A DNA stretch of 64,000 nucleotides, taken from positions 155,396 through 219,395 of the forward strand of contig NZ_JAFKOI010000002.1 of NCBI RefSeq assembly GCF_017303315.1, written 5' to 3'. The notes under the pieces were generated by a model. It was not told the DNA's origin, made no database searches, and saw only the letters and a list, made by a program, of their open reading frames with translations. This document shows, piece after piece, positions 56,919 through 64,000 of this stretch (position 1 is its first letter; each line of letters opens with the position of its first letter). The translations under genes and the position numbers were made by a program. This DNA comes from Bacillus sp. NTK071. GTDB lineage: Bacteria > Bacillota > Bacilli > Bacillales > Guptibacillaceae.

Positions 56919-57545
56919 TTAGCGTGAAAGCTGTTGTTTAATCTCCTTGAGAATCATTTTATAGTAAGAATCTTGATGTGGGACAAAGTGATTTTTGTCT
57001 ACCTTCTCATCAACAAACACTTTTTCTTCATTGTTATTTATTTTAAAACCTTTAACATTAACCGCTTCTCTCGTTCCTTTCCATAGATTATAAACATCGT
57101 TTAAGTCAGCTCGAACAAGTCCAGCTACTTCTTCTTTTTGAAGATCGAAATCATCAAACGAATGATCGTTTTTATACAAGAAGACATTGGCTATTTCATT
57201 GTCGATCATGTTCTCCCTCTTGATACTGGCCAGGGTCACGGTTAGCGGTAATAACTCATTGTATAATACCTTGATTCCTAATTCTTCTTCAATTTCTCTT
57301 ACTCCATCTTCCACTGTTTCATGAGCTGATAAATGACCAGCAGCTGTAATATCTAATAGCCCTGGATAATCTCTCTTCACATCACTGCGAAGTTGGAAAT
57401 AAAGATAATCGATGCCGTCTTCGCTACTAACAAACCAGCACTGAAAAACCTCATGCCAATACCCTACTGAATGCACTTCCTCACGCGTTGCAACACCTAT
57501 TGATTTTCTGTTACGGTCGTAGATCCTTATCTGTTCATCTTCCAT
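56919..57545 (-). CDS. NUDIX hydrolase
   Basis: A 208-residue pyrophosphohydrolase. The NUDIX box spans GHLSAHETVEDGVREIEEEL with the E-x2-E-E metal cluster. The N-terminal IYDRNRKSIGVATREEVHSV and HEVFQCWFVSS resemble the YfcD/isopentenyl-isomerase-like NUDIX group. The C-terminal ~70 residues form a helical extension. The substrate is unknown. GTGGAGG precedes the ATG. Confidence 0.9.
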   Translation of the reverse strand: MEDEQIRIYDRNRKSIGVATREEVHSVGYWHEVFQCWFVSSEDGIDYLYFQLRSDVKRDYPGLLDITAAGHLSAHETVEDGVREIEEELGIKVLYNELLPLTVTLASIKRENMIDNEIANVFLYKNDHSFDDFDLQKEEVAGLVRADLNDVYNLWKGTREAVNVKGFKINNNEEKVFVDEKVDKNHFVPHQDSYYKMILKEIKQQLSR

Positions 57546-57643
57546 ATTTCTGAACCTCCACGCTTATAAAGTTTCTAGAGTCTATATACCAGTTTACTAT
57601 TTCAAGTTCATAGATTGAGAGGAAAGTATAAAGAAAAACTAAC

Positions 57644-58093
57644 TCAAAAGATGAGCTTCATACCTTCATGGCTAGCTGTAAAACCCAACCGTTCGTAAAA
57701 CCGATGAGCATCGCTTCGCATCTTATCTGTTGTTAATTGCACAAGACCACACCGCTCTGACTTTGCGATTGAAATGGCTTCTTTAAAAAGATCTTCTCCT
57801 ATCCCTTTTCCACGATAATTCTTTTGAACACGTACAGCTTCAATTTGCGCACGCTTCATCCCTCTTCTTGCTAAACCAGGAATGATTGTTAACTGAAGGC
57901 ATCCAATGACTTCTTGACCTTCGCTTGCTACGATTATTTGATTTCCGACCTGCGTTTCTATTGCCGTGAAAGCTTCAACATATTCTACAGGTAAAGGCTC
58001 TCTATAATGTTCACGCGCTGAACCTAGTTCATCATCGCTAAGTAGTCGAACAATTGCATTCAAATCTTCTTCAGTGGCTTTACGAAAATGCAT
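57644..58093 (-). CDS. GNAT N-acetyltransferase
   Basis: A 149-residue acetyltransferase: RKATEEDLNAIVRLLSDDEL, QIEAVRVQKNYRGKGIGEDL containing the acetyl-CoA loop YRGKGIG, and HRFYERLGFTASHEG at the end. The form is common among single-domain GNATs acting on small amines. AGGAGTG lies upstream of the ATG. Confidence 0.9.
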   Translation of the reverse strand: MHFRKATEEDLNAIVRLLSDDELGSAREHYREPLPVEYVEAFTAIETQVGNQIIVASEGQEVIGCLQLTIIPGLARRGMKRAQIEAVRVQKNYRGKGIGEDLFKEAISIAKSERCGLVQLTTDKMRSDAHRFYERLGFTASHEGMKLIF

Positions 58094-58190
58094 GGGAAGT
58101 CACTCCTATTGTTAAGTTGATTATTTCTTACAAGACAATTATATAGTAGAACTTCACTTCCATAACATACCTTACGTATCCTCTAAAAAT

Positions 58191-58214
58191 AAAAAAGAGC
58201 ATCACTCGATGCCC
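58191..58214 (-). terminator. Terminator of yqjP-yqjQ
   Basis: 7-base arms GAGCATC / GATGCCC (one G-U pair), then six T residues on the reverse strand. Confidence 0.7.
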
Positions 58215-58221
58215 TTTCAAC

Positions 58222-59016
58222 TTACTTTTGATTAAAAAACTTTCCAGCTGCTTTTTCCACAAGACCTGGCGCTGTTTGATAAAGCTTCGCTCCCGCATTC
58301 ATCCAACCAGGTAAATTCACTTCTCGTTTACCCTTCTGAATCGCCAAGACAATTTCGTCTGAGACCTTTTCTGGTGAAAGCATCATTTTTTCTACATTTT
58401 TTGTATAAGTTCCACTTGAATCCGCAATATCAAAGAAATTTGTTTTGATAGGTCCAGGATTGACGGTTGTTACGAAAATACCGTGTTCCTTCATTTCCAT
58501 TCGCAGGCTGTTTGAGAAGCCCAGAACAGCATGCTTAGAGGCAGAATAGCCAGAAGATTTCGGTGTAGCAAGCTTTCCTGCTTGTGAAGCAATGTTAACA
58601 ATATGTCCTTTACCCGCCTTGATCATTCCTGGCAGGACGTGGGATGTAAACCGCATTAATCCGATCACATTCACATCAAACATCGCTTCAATCTCTTTCA
58701 TATCCGCATCAATAAAAGCATCGAATTTCCCAAAACCAGCATTATTAATTAGGATGTCAATTGCAGGCATCTCACCAAGTAGTTTTGGGAGAAGTTGATC
58801 GACTCGCTCCCCATCACCTACATCCATCGTCCAGACAGCTGGTGAATAGCTACCACTTGATTCAATTTGCTTTTTCACTTCCATTAGCTTCTCTTCAGAA
58901 CGAGCAACTAGTATCAGCTTTGCACCCCGTTTAGCTAAATCAATCGCTAACTGTCGCCCAATCCCACTTGAAGCGCCTGTAATAAGAACTACTTTGTCTT
59001 TTAAATTCTTGTTCAT
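58222..59016 (-). CDS. yqjQ: Short-chain dehydrogenase, YqjQ-like
   Basis: A 264-residue classical SDR of the DltE/YqjQ type: TGASSGIGRQLAIDLAKRG, NNAGFGKFDAFID, IVNIASQAGKLATPKSSGYS then ASKHAVLGFSNSL (Tyr and Lys of the active site), and PGPIKTNFFDIA. The C-terminus (GAKLYQTAPGLVEKAAGKFF) is typical. The substrate is unknown. It follows yqjP by 12 bases, as in B. subtilis. Confidence 0.87.
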   Translation of the reverse strand: MNKNLKDKVVLITGASSGIGRQLAIDLAKRGAKLILVARSEEKLMEVKKQIESSGSYSPAVWTMDVGDGERVDQLLPKLLGEMPAIDILINNAGFGKFDAFIDADMKEIEAMFDVNVIGLMRFTSHVLPGMIKAGKGHIVNIASQAGKLATPKSSGYSASKHAVLGFSNSLRMEMKEHGIFVTTVNPGPIKTNFFDIADSSGTYTKNVEKMMLSPEKVSDEIVLAIQKGKREVNLPGWMNAGAKLYQTAPGLVEKAAGKFFNQK

Positions 59017-59028
59017 CTGTTTCTCCCC

Positions 59029-60039
59029 TTATGTTCTATACGTATAATACGTCTTTTCCTCACTTTTCATTTTGTTAATCATGTTTTCAGATTCAAGATA
59101 GTCTAAATGACCAATTGTTTCTGATAGTGTCAGGCCAATTTGCTTTTTATAAACCCCAGGGAATAGCTTTTGACAAGCCTGAAAAGCTGTTAACTGCTCA
59201 TTCTTTAGAAATGATGCTACTTTATCAGACCGCTCTTCCTGCTTAAGGAAACGTTCTCTTATCAATTCATCCGGATTTAGAATAGGATCGCCATGCCCCG
59301 TATAAACGTAAGACAGGTGAGCATCTAACGTTTTTTGATATGAATGTCGCTGCTGAAGAAGCGGCTTAGGACGCTCCGTTCCTTTTACATATGGTGGCTC
59401 AAGTAGCGGATTAGATGAAATCTTCTTAATTAAATGATCCCCAGCTATTAGCGTATGACTTTGTTCATGCAGTAAAGAAATATGGCTTTGAGCATGACCA
59501 GGCGTTTCCATAACTGACCATCCAGAACATCCTGGAATCTCATCTCCTTCAGAAAGATGCACATCACATTTTGCACGATCAGCAAAAGCTAGATAACCTC
59601 TAGTATCTTGAACATGATTATAATAGTGTTCACTGACGCCAGCGTCACGGTATATGCCATTCATGAACGTTTCATGTTCCTTCAAAAATGAATCACTCAT
59701 TTGTAGCCATCGATCATTTTTCCAATGACCTAACACTCTCTTCCCTTGTTCCATTAACATTCCAACAAAGCCGATATGGTCTGGATGATGATGAGTTAAG
59801 ACAACCTGATCAATATCTTCTAATGTTAATCCGTTGTTTTGAAGTTGTGTAACAAGAGCCGCCTTCGCCTCAGGGGTCCGAGGACCAGTATCAACAAGCG
59901 TAATAGCTTCTCCTTTAATCACAAAACAATTGACAGGACCAACCGCAAACGGTGTTGGCACCGTAATTGAGAGAACTTCATTCGTTTTTATAAGATTCAA
60001 TTCCTCCGCCACCTCTGCTTTACGTTCTTTATCTTTCAT
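59029..60039 (-). CDS. yqjP: Metallo-beta-lactamase-fold hydrolase, YqjP-like
   Basis: A 336-residue MBL-fold hydrolase. Metal site: VVLTHHHPDHIGFVGMLM (H-x-H-x-D-H), METPGHAQSHISLL and IAGDHLIKKISSNP, then VYTGHGDPI. The C-terminal part is a winged-helix-like segment seen in the LACTB2/YqjP group. I use the ATG at 60039 because GAGGG lies before it at a rather long distance; an ATG at 60066 has no such site. Forms an operon with yqjQ, as in B. subtilis. Confidence 0.85.
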   Translation of the reverse strand: MKDKERKAEVAEELNLIKTNEVLSITVPTPFAVGPVNCFVIKGEAITLVDTGPRTPEAKAALVTQLQNNGLTLEDIDQVVLTHHHPDHIGFVGMLMEQGKRVLGHWKNDRWLQMSDSFLKEHETFMNGIYRDAGVSEHYYNHVQDTRGYLAFADRAKCDVHLSEGDEIPGCSGWSVMETPGHAQSHISLLHEQSHTLIAGDHLIKKISSNPLLEPPYVKGTERPKPLLQQRHSYQKTLDAHLSYVYTGHGDPILNPDELIRERFLKQEERSDKVASFLKNEQLTAFQACQKLFPGVYKKQIGLTLSETIGHLDYLESENMINKMKSEEKTYYTYRT

Positions 60040-60108
60040 TCTATCGCTCTTCCCTCTATTTGTCATTATAGTAAGATAGTTTACTTCGAAATTTTCTAAT
60101 AATTTTGA

Positions 60109-60137
60109 TTGACATTTATTAAGTTCCGTTGCATACT
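60109..60137 (+). promoter_or_regulatory. Promoter of the proC leader
   Basis: TTGACA (60109-60114), 17 bases, CATACT (60132-60137). Confidence 0.55.
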
Positions 60138-60144
60138 ATGTAAA

Positions 60145-60390
60145 ATTAGAATGATCGTCTTGGCTTTGAGCGAGATTAGTAAAAGCATTGGCATGTGTCA
60201 GAGAGAGGAATTCACCGGCTGAAAAATTCCTTAACATTGTTAAGCTTTGAACCTGCCCCGTTAGCCTGCTGTGGAAACATAGCCGCTTCCCACGTTATAG
60301 GGAGTTCAAGGATATCTAATGATATCGAAAAAAGGTGGTACCACGGATTACGCCCATTCGTCCTTTTAATAAGGATGAGTGGGCGTTTTA
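60145..60390 (+). ncRNA. T-box leader with CCU (Pro) specifier
   Basis: Stem I begins with the AGTA-type motif near 60178; AAAGC pairs with GCTTT and the specifier CCT sits at 60252-60254 after GAA. The T-box core AGGTGGTACCACGG is at 60333-60346, followed by a terminator stem (ACGCCCATTC / GAGTGGGCGT) and TTTTATAT. Uncharged proline tRNA should allow read-through into proC. Confidence 0.92.
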
Positions 60391-60409
60391 TATAGAAAGG
60401 ATGGAAAAA

Positions 60410-61246
60410 GTGGAAATGAAAAACATCGGATTTCTTGGTGCTGGATCTATGACGGAAGCCATGATAGAAGGAATGATTACAAGGCAATTCATAAATCCTG
60501 ATCAACTCGTCATCATGAACCGATCTAATTCCCACAGACTTGCTGAACTTGAAGAGAAATATGGTGTTCGAACTATACAGAATGCAGAAAAGCTACTCAG
60601 ACGTTCCAATGTTCTCGTTCTAGCAATGAAACCAATTGATGCCGCGCAAGCCTTAGAAACCATTGCACCTTATTTAACTAATCGGCATGTAATTATATCC
60701 GTTCTGGCAGGGATTACCACTTCCTATATTGAGGAATCATTTCAAACGAAGACTCCTATCGTTCGCGCGATGCCCAACACATCTGCAACAATTGGCTATT
60801 CAGCCACAGCAATCGCTAGAGGGACATACGCAAATCATGAGCACCTATTATATACTCAGCAGTTGTTCGAAACGATTGGAACAGTTGTTCAGGTTAAAGA
60901 AGAGAAATTAAATGCCATTACAGGTTTATCAGGTAGTGGCCCAGCTTATTTCTATTACATGGTTGAATGTATGGAAAAGGCAGCAATATTGAACGGCATT
61001 GATCAGGAAACCGCGCGTCATTTAATCATTCAAACGATTACAGGAGCAGCTAAAATGCTTAGTGAGACGAACTTGCAAGCAACTCATCTTAGAGAAAGAG
61101 TAACAAGTCCAGGGGGCACAACTCAGGCTGGTTTAACTATGTTGGAGAAATACAAGTATGAAGAAGCTATAACTGCCTGTATTACGGAAGCCAGGAAACG
61201 ATCTGAGGAATTAGGAAAAATCTTAGAACAACAAAATCACTTCTAA
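60410..61246 (+). CDS. proC: Pyrroline-5-carboxylate reductase
   Basis: NADPH-dependent last step of proline synthesis. The 278 residues contain the Rossmann start GFLGAGSMTEAMIEG, VLAMKPIDA, AGITTSYIEE, MPNTSATIGYSATAI, and the family signature GLSGSGPAYFYYMVE plus VTSPGGTTQAGL. The start is the GTG at 60410, 8 bases after AAAGGA; upstream ATGs lie in the terminator. The T-box with a proline specifier confirms the amino acid. The neighbouring yqjP-yqjQ genes suggest that it corresponds to B. subtilis proI (yqjO). Confidence 0.95.
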   Translation: MEMKNIGFLGAGSMTEAMIEGMITRQFINPDQLVIMNRSNSHRLAELEEKYGVRTIQNAEKLLRRSNVLVLAMKPIDAAQALETIAPYLTNRHVIISVLAGITTSYIEESFQTKTPIVRAMPNTSATIGYSATAIARGTYANHEHLLYTQQLFETIGTVVQVKEEKLNAITGLSGSGPAYFYYMVECMEKAAILNGIDQETARHLIIQTITGAAKMLSETNLQATHLRERVTSPGGTTQAGLTMLEKYKYEEAITACITEARKRSEELGKILEQQNHF

Positions 61247-61287
61247 AGCAGTTAAACCCGCCATTCCCGATGGCGGGTTTAACTGCT
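61247..61287 (+). terminator. Long hairpin after proC
   Basis: 18-base perfect arms (61247-61264 with 61270-61287, containing GTTAAACCCGCCAT). No clean T-run follows, so termination efficiency is uncertain. Confidence 0.65.
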
Positions 61288-61332
61288 TATAGAACGCTTG
61301 CAAAACGACATAAAAAAGACCTCCTCTCTCTA

Positions 61333-61596
61333 TTAAACGCTTTTACTCTGTACAACTATACAATGCTTCTTAAGATGCGCTAGTGCCTCTTCACTGTCCA
61401 ATCCCGTTGAAATAATCGTCATCGGCCCAAAATGTCCAGTTAATCTCCCCATACTCAATAGACTTTTTGCATTAAGTTTCTTCCCATCAACTTCAACGAT
61501 AATATAGCTACTGAAAAGGTTCGCACTCTTTACAAAGTCCATAATAAAAGACATCGTTACTTTTCCTGTAATCAAAACGGTTTCTTTATAAGTCAT
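61333..61596 (-). CDS. HPr-like protein lacking the catalytic histidine
   Basis: An 87-residue protein with the HPr fold. The region of HPr His15 reads KVTMSF, so PEP-dependent phosphotransfer is impossible, while the regulatory serine segment is kept (DGKKLNAKSLLSM, Ser45). This recalls Crh, which lacks His15 but keeps Ser46; the rest of the sequence differs from Crh. AAGGAGG precedes the ATG. It could be a regulatory HPr paralogue. Confidence 0.78.
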   Translation of the reverse strand: MTYKETVLITGKVTMSFIMDFVKSANLFSSYIIVEVDGKKLNAKSLLSMGRLTGHFGPMTIISTGLDSEEALAHLKKHCIVVQSKSV

Positions 61597-61763
61597 GGCA
61601 ACATCCTCCTTATCATCTTATACAACCGTTTGCACTCTTCCATTCTTACACCCTATTTAGAAATCCGCAACATTACTGGCACCTTTTCTTACACACCTTT
61701 AACACACTTAACATATCATACGTCAGATAACCTAACATCATAGTCATCAACCTTAACTTGTTA

Positions 61764-61772
61764 TGCTATAAT
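61764..61772 (+). promoter_or_regulatory. Extended -10 promoter of tnrA
   Basis: TGCTATAAT: perfect -10 with the extended TG, about 80 to 90 bases before the tnrA start; no strong -35 seen. Confidence 0.45.
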
Positions 61773-61861
61773 GATACAAGATTGCCAGTTTCATAAGATG
61801 ACTTCAATAGTATATGTAGCGATAGCTGCATTATGAATATGTTCACAGGGAGTGACTGCAG

Positions 61862-62170
61862 ATGTCTTATAAAGAAAAAAAAGTTTTACCAATCGGATCT
61901 GTCAGTGAGTTAACCGGACTATCTCTTAGAAAAATCCGCTACTATGAAGAAAGAGGTCTCATTCTACCTGATCGGTCAGGGGGAGGTACTCGTAAATTCT
62001 CGTTTACCGATGTAGAGAAATTAATGGATATCGCTAACCAGATTGAAGATGGCATGCAAACATATGAAATTAAGAAGATATATAAGAAAGAAAAACAAAA
62101 AGACAAAGATAAAATTCGAGATGAAATGATTCGTGGTCAACTAAATGCTGCGTTTAAAATGACGAAGTAG
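61862..62170 (+). CDS. tnrA: MerR-type nitrogen regulator TnrA
   Basis: A 102-residue regulator of nitrogen genes. The winged helix (IGSVSELTGLSLRKIRYYEE then GTRKFSFTDVEKLMDIANQ) is nearly that of B. subtilis TnrA, and the C-terminal end RGQLNAAFKMTK corresponds to the short tail by which TnrA is held by feedback-inhibited glutamine synthetase. GlnR has a longer tail, so TnrA is preferred. The GGGAGTG site lies 8 bases before the ATG. Confidence 0.88.
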   Translation: MSYKEKKVLPIGSVSELTGLSLRKIRYYEERGLILPDRSGGGTRKFSFTDVEKLMDIANQIEDGMQTYEIKKIYKKEKQKDKDKIRDEMIRGQLNAAFKMTK

Positions 62171-62271
62171 TATTGTCTTAACTCTTTTTGTGAAAACCCG
62201 TTTAAAACATACTCTCTAGGGTATACAAAGAATGGAAAGAAATGAATTTGTATATGAAGGAGATGTTGAAC

Positions 62272-62658
62272 ATGAGTTTTCACTACACAGTTGAAACATC
62301 AAAAACAGTTGATGAAGCCGTTGCAGATTTAAGTGGATCATTACAAGAAGAAAAATTCGGTGTACTATGGGATTTCGACCTAACTGCTAAATTGCAAGAA
62401 AAGGGTATGGATTTCAACACACCTTATCGTGTTCTTGAAGTATGCAACCCTAAAGAAGCAGATCGCGTACTGAGTGAAGACAAACTGGTAGGCTACTTTC
62501 TTCCATGCAAAATCGTCGTTTTTGATGACGAAGGGCAAACGAAAATCGGAATGCCTAAACCAACAACGTTATTAGGATTAACAGGCGATGATCAGTTGAA
62601 TGAAATCGGAACCGATATTGAAAAACGATTAGTTTCTTGTATAGATAATAGCAAGTAG
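62272..62658 (+). CDS. DUF302 domain protein
   Basis: A 128-residue protein with the DUF302 pattern: SFHYTVETSKTVDEAVADLS, VLWDFDLTAKLQEKG, YRVLEVCNPKEADRVL and FLPCKIVVFDDEGQTKIGMP. Function unknown; related proteins may bind small molecules. The ATG at 62272 follows GGAGATG; a frame start at 62242 lies upstream of that ribosome site. Confidence 0.88.
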   Translation: MSFHYTVETSKTVDEAVADLSGSLQEEKFGVLWDFDLTAKLQEKGMDFNTPYRVLEVCNPKEADRVLSEDKLVGYFLPCKIVVFDDEGQTKIGMPKPTTLLGLTGDDQLNEIGTDIEKRLVSCIDNSK

Positions 62659-62660
62659 TT

Positions 62661-62698
62661 AGAAAGTCCATATCCTCCAAACAGGGTATGGACTTTCT
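62661..62698 (+). terminator. Terminator of the DUF302 gene
   Basis: Stem AGAAAGTCCATATCC / GGTATGGACTTTCT (one mismatch) followed by TGG; few T residues. Confidence 0.6.
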
Positions 62699-62700
62699 TG

Positions 62701-62757
62701 GCTTAAGAACCCCCTCGGCGACCTTTCAGCAAAGCTGAAAGGCGGGGGAATCTAAGG
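62701..62757. repeat. Strong isolated hairpin, possibly an IS200/IS605-type end
   Basis: Inner arms CCTTTCAGC / GCTGAAAGG with a 3-base loop and outer CCCCC / GGGGG at 62710-62748, flanked by CTTAAG and TCTAAGG. Resembles the subterminal hairpins of IS605-type elements, but no transposase is present. Confidence 0.35.
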
Positions 62758-62802
62758 TTTTACTCTATTGAGTCAAAAATCGAGCAATCAACAATGGACG
62801 CT

Positions 62803-62832
62803 AACACAGCCTTTAGAAAAGAGGCTTTTAAT
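62803..62832. repeat. Third partial copy of the dispersed repeat arm
   Basis: Reverse strand AAAGCCTCTTTTCTAAAGGC, then TGTGTTAGC, resembles the arm AAAGGCTCTTTTCTTAGATA at 34741. It may serve as the terminator of the ATL gene. Confidence 0.35.
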
Positions 62833-63164
62833 TACTCTTGTTCTGTTATCTCATTATCATCTGGGTTAAAACGGTATTCGTCTAAATCAATCCTATTTGA
62901 TGAAGTGAACCTTACCCCTTCTTCCTCTAGCATTATTTTCTGATTTATAAACCCTTCTTCACTTTTGATTCCAATTTCACCTTTCGAATTGATGACCCTA
63001 TGCCAGGGAAGTTGATAGTTTGCACTCATCGAATGCAGGATGCGAACTACTTGTCTTGCTCCTCGTGGACTACCTGCACATTTTGCAATCTGACCATACG
63101 CCATCACTTTTCCTGATGGAATACGTTGAATGATATAGATTACTCGCTCTGTGAATCTTTCCAT
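62832..63164 (-). CDS. Alkyltransferase-like protein (MGMT family, active-site Cys replaced)
   Basis: A 110-residue MGMT DNA-binding domain. The alkyl-acceptor motif PCHR reads PWHRV here, so the Cys is Trp; such ATL proteins bind O6-alkylguanine and flag it to nucleotide excision repair rather than reversing it. The helix-turn-helix and Arg finger (MAYGQIAKCAGSPRGARQVV) are intact. Start at the ATG at 63164, 9 bases after GAGG. Confidence 0.88.
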   Translation of the reverse strand: MERFTERVIYIIQRIPSGKVMAYGQIAKCAGSPRGARQVVRILHSMSANYQLPWHRVINSKGEIGIKSEEGFINQKIMLEEEGVRFTSSNRIDLDEYRFNPDDNEITEQE

Positions 63165-63318
63165 TATTCTCATCCTCTTTTTTAATAAATCACTGCTTCT
63201 ACTATAACAAAACTGTCGTTATTTATTGAAATATACACTACGTCATTCTTTGCAGTATAAAAACCCTTTTTTGCTAGAAACTAGGATCAGTATGCTATTG
63301 CAAAGGAGTTTGTTAGTG

Positions 63319-64000
63319 ATGAATAAACGGTTGATCGATTGGCCTACCTTTTTGGGTGCATTAAGCTTGCTGCTTCTTGTTACGGTTCCACTCGTTCTTT
63401 TTCCTAAAAGCGGAAAAGAGTTTGTGGATAAAGCAAATGAATTTATTACAACTCAATTTGGAGTTCTTTACCTAATTGTCGGACTAGGTATCTTTTTCTT
63501 TCTAATCTATGTTGCATTTAGCGACAATGGGCGCGTAAAGCTTGGTGAAGAAGATGAGCGTCCTGAGTTTAACAACTTCTCATGGGCAGGAATGCTTTTC
63601 TGTGCTGGGATTGGGTCGAGTATTTTATACTGGGGAACAATTGAGTGGGCTTACTATTATCAAGGCCCTCCATTCGGAGTAGAACCTGGAACAAAAGAGG
63701 CGATTCTCTGGGCAAGTACGTATGGTATTTTCCATTGGGGCCCTATTGCTTGGGCAATTTATACACTGCCAGCATTGCCGATGGCGTATTTCTATTACGT
63801 ACGCAAAAAACCGGTCCTTAAAATAAGTGAAGCTACAAGACCGTTAATTGGAAAGTATGCAGATGGGCCGCTTGGAACCCTTATTGATGTCCTATTCATG
63901 TTCGGACTACTCGGTGGAGCAGGTACAACACTCGCACTTGGTACCCCAATGATTGCTGAAGGAATCAATGCGTTAACCGGCATCCCCGTTACAATGGTAC
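63319..64000 (+). CDS. BCCT family transporter (partial, 3' end outside window)
   Basis: 227 residues visible before the right edge. About five membrane segments; ERPEFNNFSWAGMLFCAGIG, SSILYWGTIEWAYYYQGPPF and YGIFHWGPIAWAIYTLPALP are typical of the BetT/CaiT/OpuD family, with W-A-G-M-L-F-C-A-G-I-G as the sodium/substrate region. It is not closely similar to the BCCT carrier at 2044-3573, so it probably moves a different quaternary amine. AAAGGAG stands 7 bases before a GTG (63316) and 10 before the ATG (63319); either may be the start. Confidence 0.9.
   Translation, partial: MNKRLIDWPTFLGALSLLLLVTVPLVLFPKSGKEFVDKANEFITTQFGVLYLIVGLGIFFFLIYVAFSDNGRVKLGEEDERPEFNNFSWAGMLFCAGIGSSILYWGTIEWAYYYQGPPFGVEPGTKEAILWASTYGIFHWGPIAWAIYTLPALPMAYFYYVRKKPVLKISEATRPLIGKYADGPLGTLIDVLFMFGLLGGAGTTLALGTPMIAEGINALTGIPVTMV

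Noticed and set aside
60335-60409. Upstream start for proC
   Set aside because: This part is the T-box antiterminator and terminator; the GTG at 60410 has the ribosome site.

Overview
The window is low-GC, densely packed bacterial DNA that reads as the chromosome of a free-living Bacillaceae species. Lineage markers are fabL, ppaC, an AbrB paralogue, tnrA, yhfK, a FatR/CYP102 pair, a YtrA-type operon, UvrX/YolD, proC-yqjP-yqjQ, an S-box and two T-boxes. Two BCCT-type osmolyte carriers, one at each end, suggest a salt-exposed (marine or alkaliphilic) species, perhaps near Pseudalkalibacillus/Alkalihalobacillus; that placement is inference. I saw no rRNA, tRNA, CRISPR array, prophage or intact insertion sequence.

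Layout. 1-10.6 kb: FUSC membrane protein (cut by the left edge), betaine-type BCCT carrier, ECF sigma/anti-sigma pair, fabL, ppaC, yhfK, a PbuE-like efflux pump with a divergent TrmB-type regulator, and an AbrB paralogue. 10.9-19.3 kb: MarR regulator with an MMPL exporter behind tandem operators, a YtrA-YtrB-permease operon ending in a second ECF sigma factor, and a PadR-DUF4188 pair. 19.4-24.4 kb: an accessory stretch with a broken VOC gene, a hydrolase with a divergent ArsR-type regulator, three GNAT genes, a kinase-like remnant and a possible 26-residue membrane peptide. 24.5-34.4 kb: a DUF2157/GDYXXLXY fusion, threonine aldolase, an LCP ligase, a GNAT with a Fur-like box, and the self-sufficient P450 with its TetR regulator and two palindromic operators. 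34.4-42.4 kb: small genes, a dispersed repeat, and a three-gene operon (DUF3445 haem oxidase, DmmA-like protein, 2Fe-2S reductase) resembling dimethylamine monooxygenase, then wall-hydrolase genes. 42.4-51.2 kb: MFS and SLC13 carriers, an S-box controlled NhaC-type (MetT) carrier, and an SOS-type UvrX/YolD pair with two LexA-like boxes. 51.4-64 kb: a neutral-protease gene broken by a small internal inversion, a degenerate RsbR-like STAS protein, a T-box controlled GNAT, yqjQ-yqjP, T-box-proC, an HPr-like protein without the catalytic His, tnrA, DUF302, an alkyltransferase-like protein and the start of a second BCCT gene.

How it works together. Several units look self-contained, with regulator, operator and target adjacent: TrmB/efflux, MarR/MMPL, YtrA/ABC, ArsR/hydrolase and FatR/P450. 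RNA-level control is clear at three places: the S-box before the MetT-type carrier, a proline T-box before proC, and a T-box with an apparent AAA specifier before an acetyltransferase. The most unusual observations are the 145-bp inversion inside the protease propeptide, the dimethylamine-monooxygenase-like operon with an unrecognised open frame just upstream, the lysine-type T-box on a GNAT gene, and the small open frames with strong ribosome binding sites. All calls are from reading the sequence; no database was searched.
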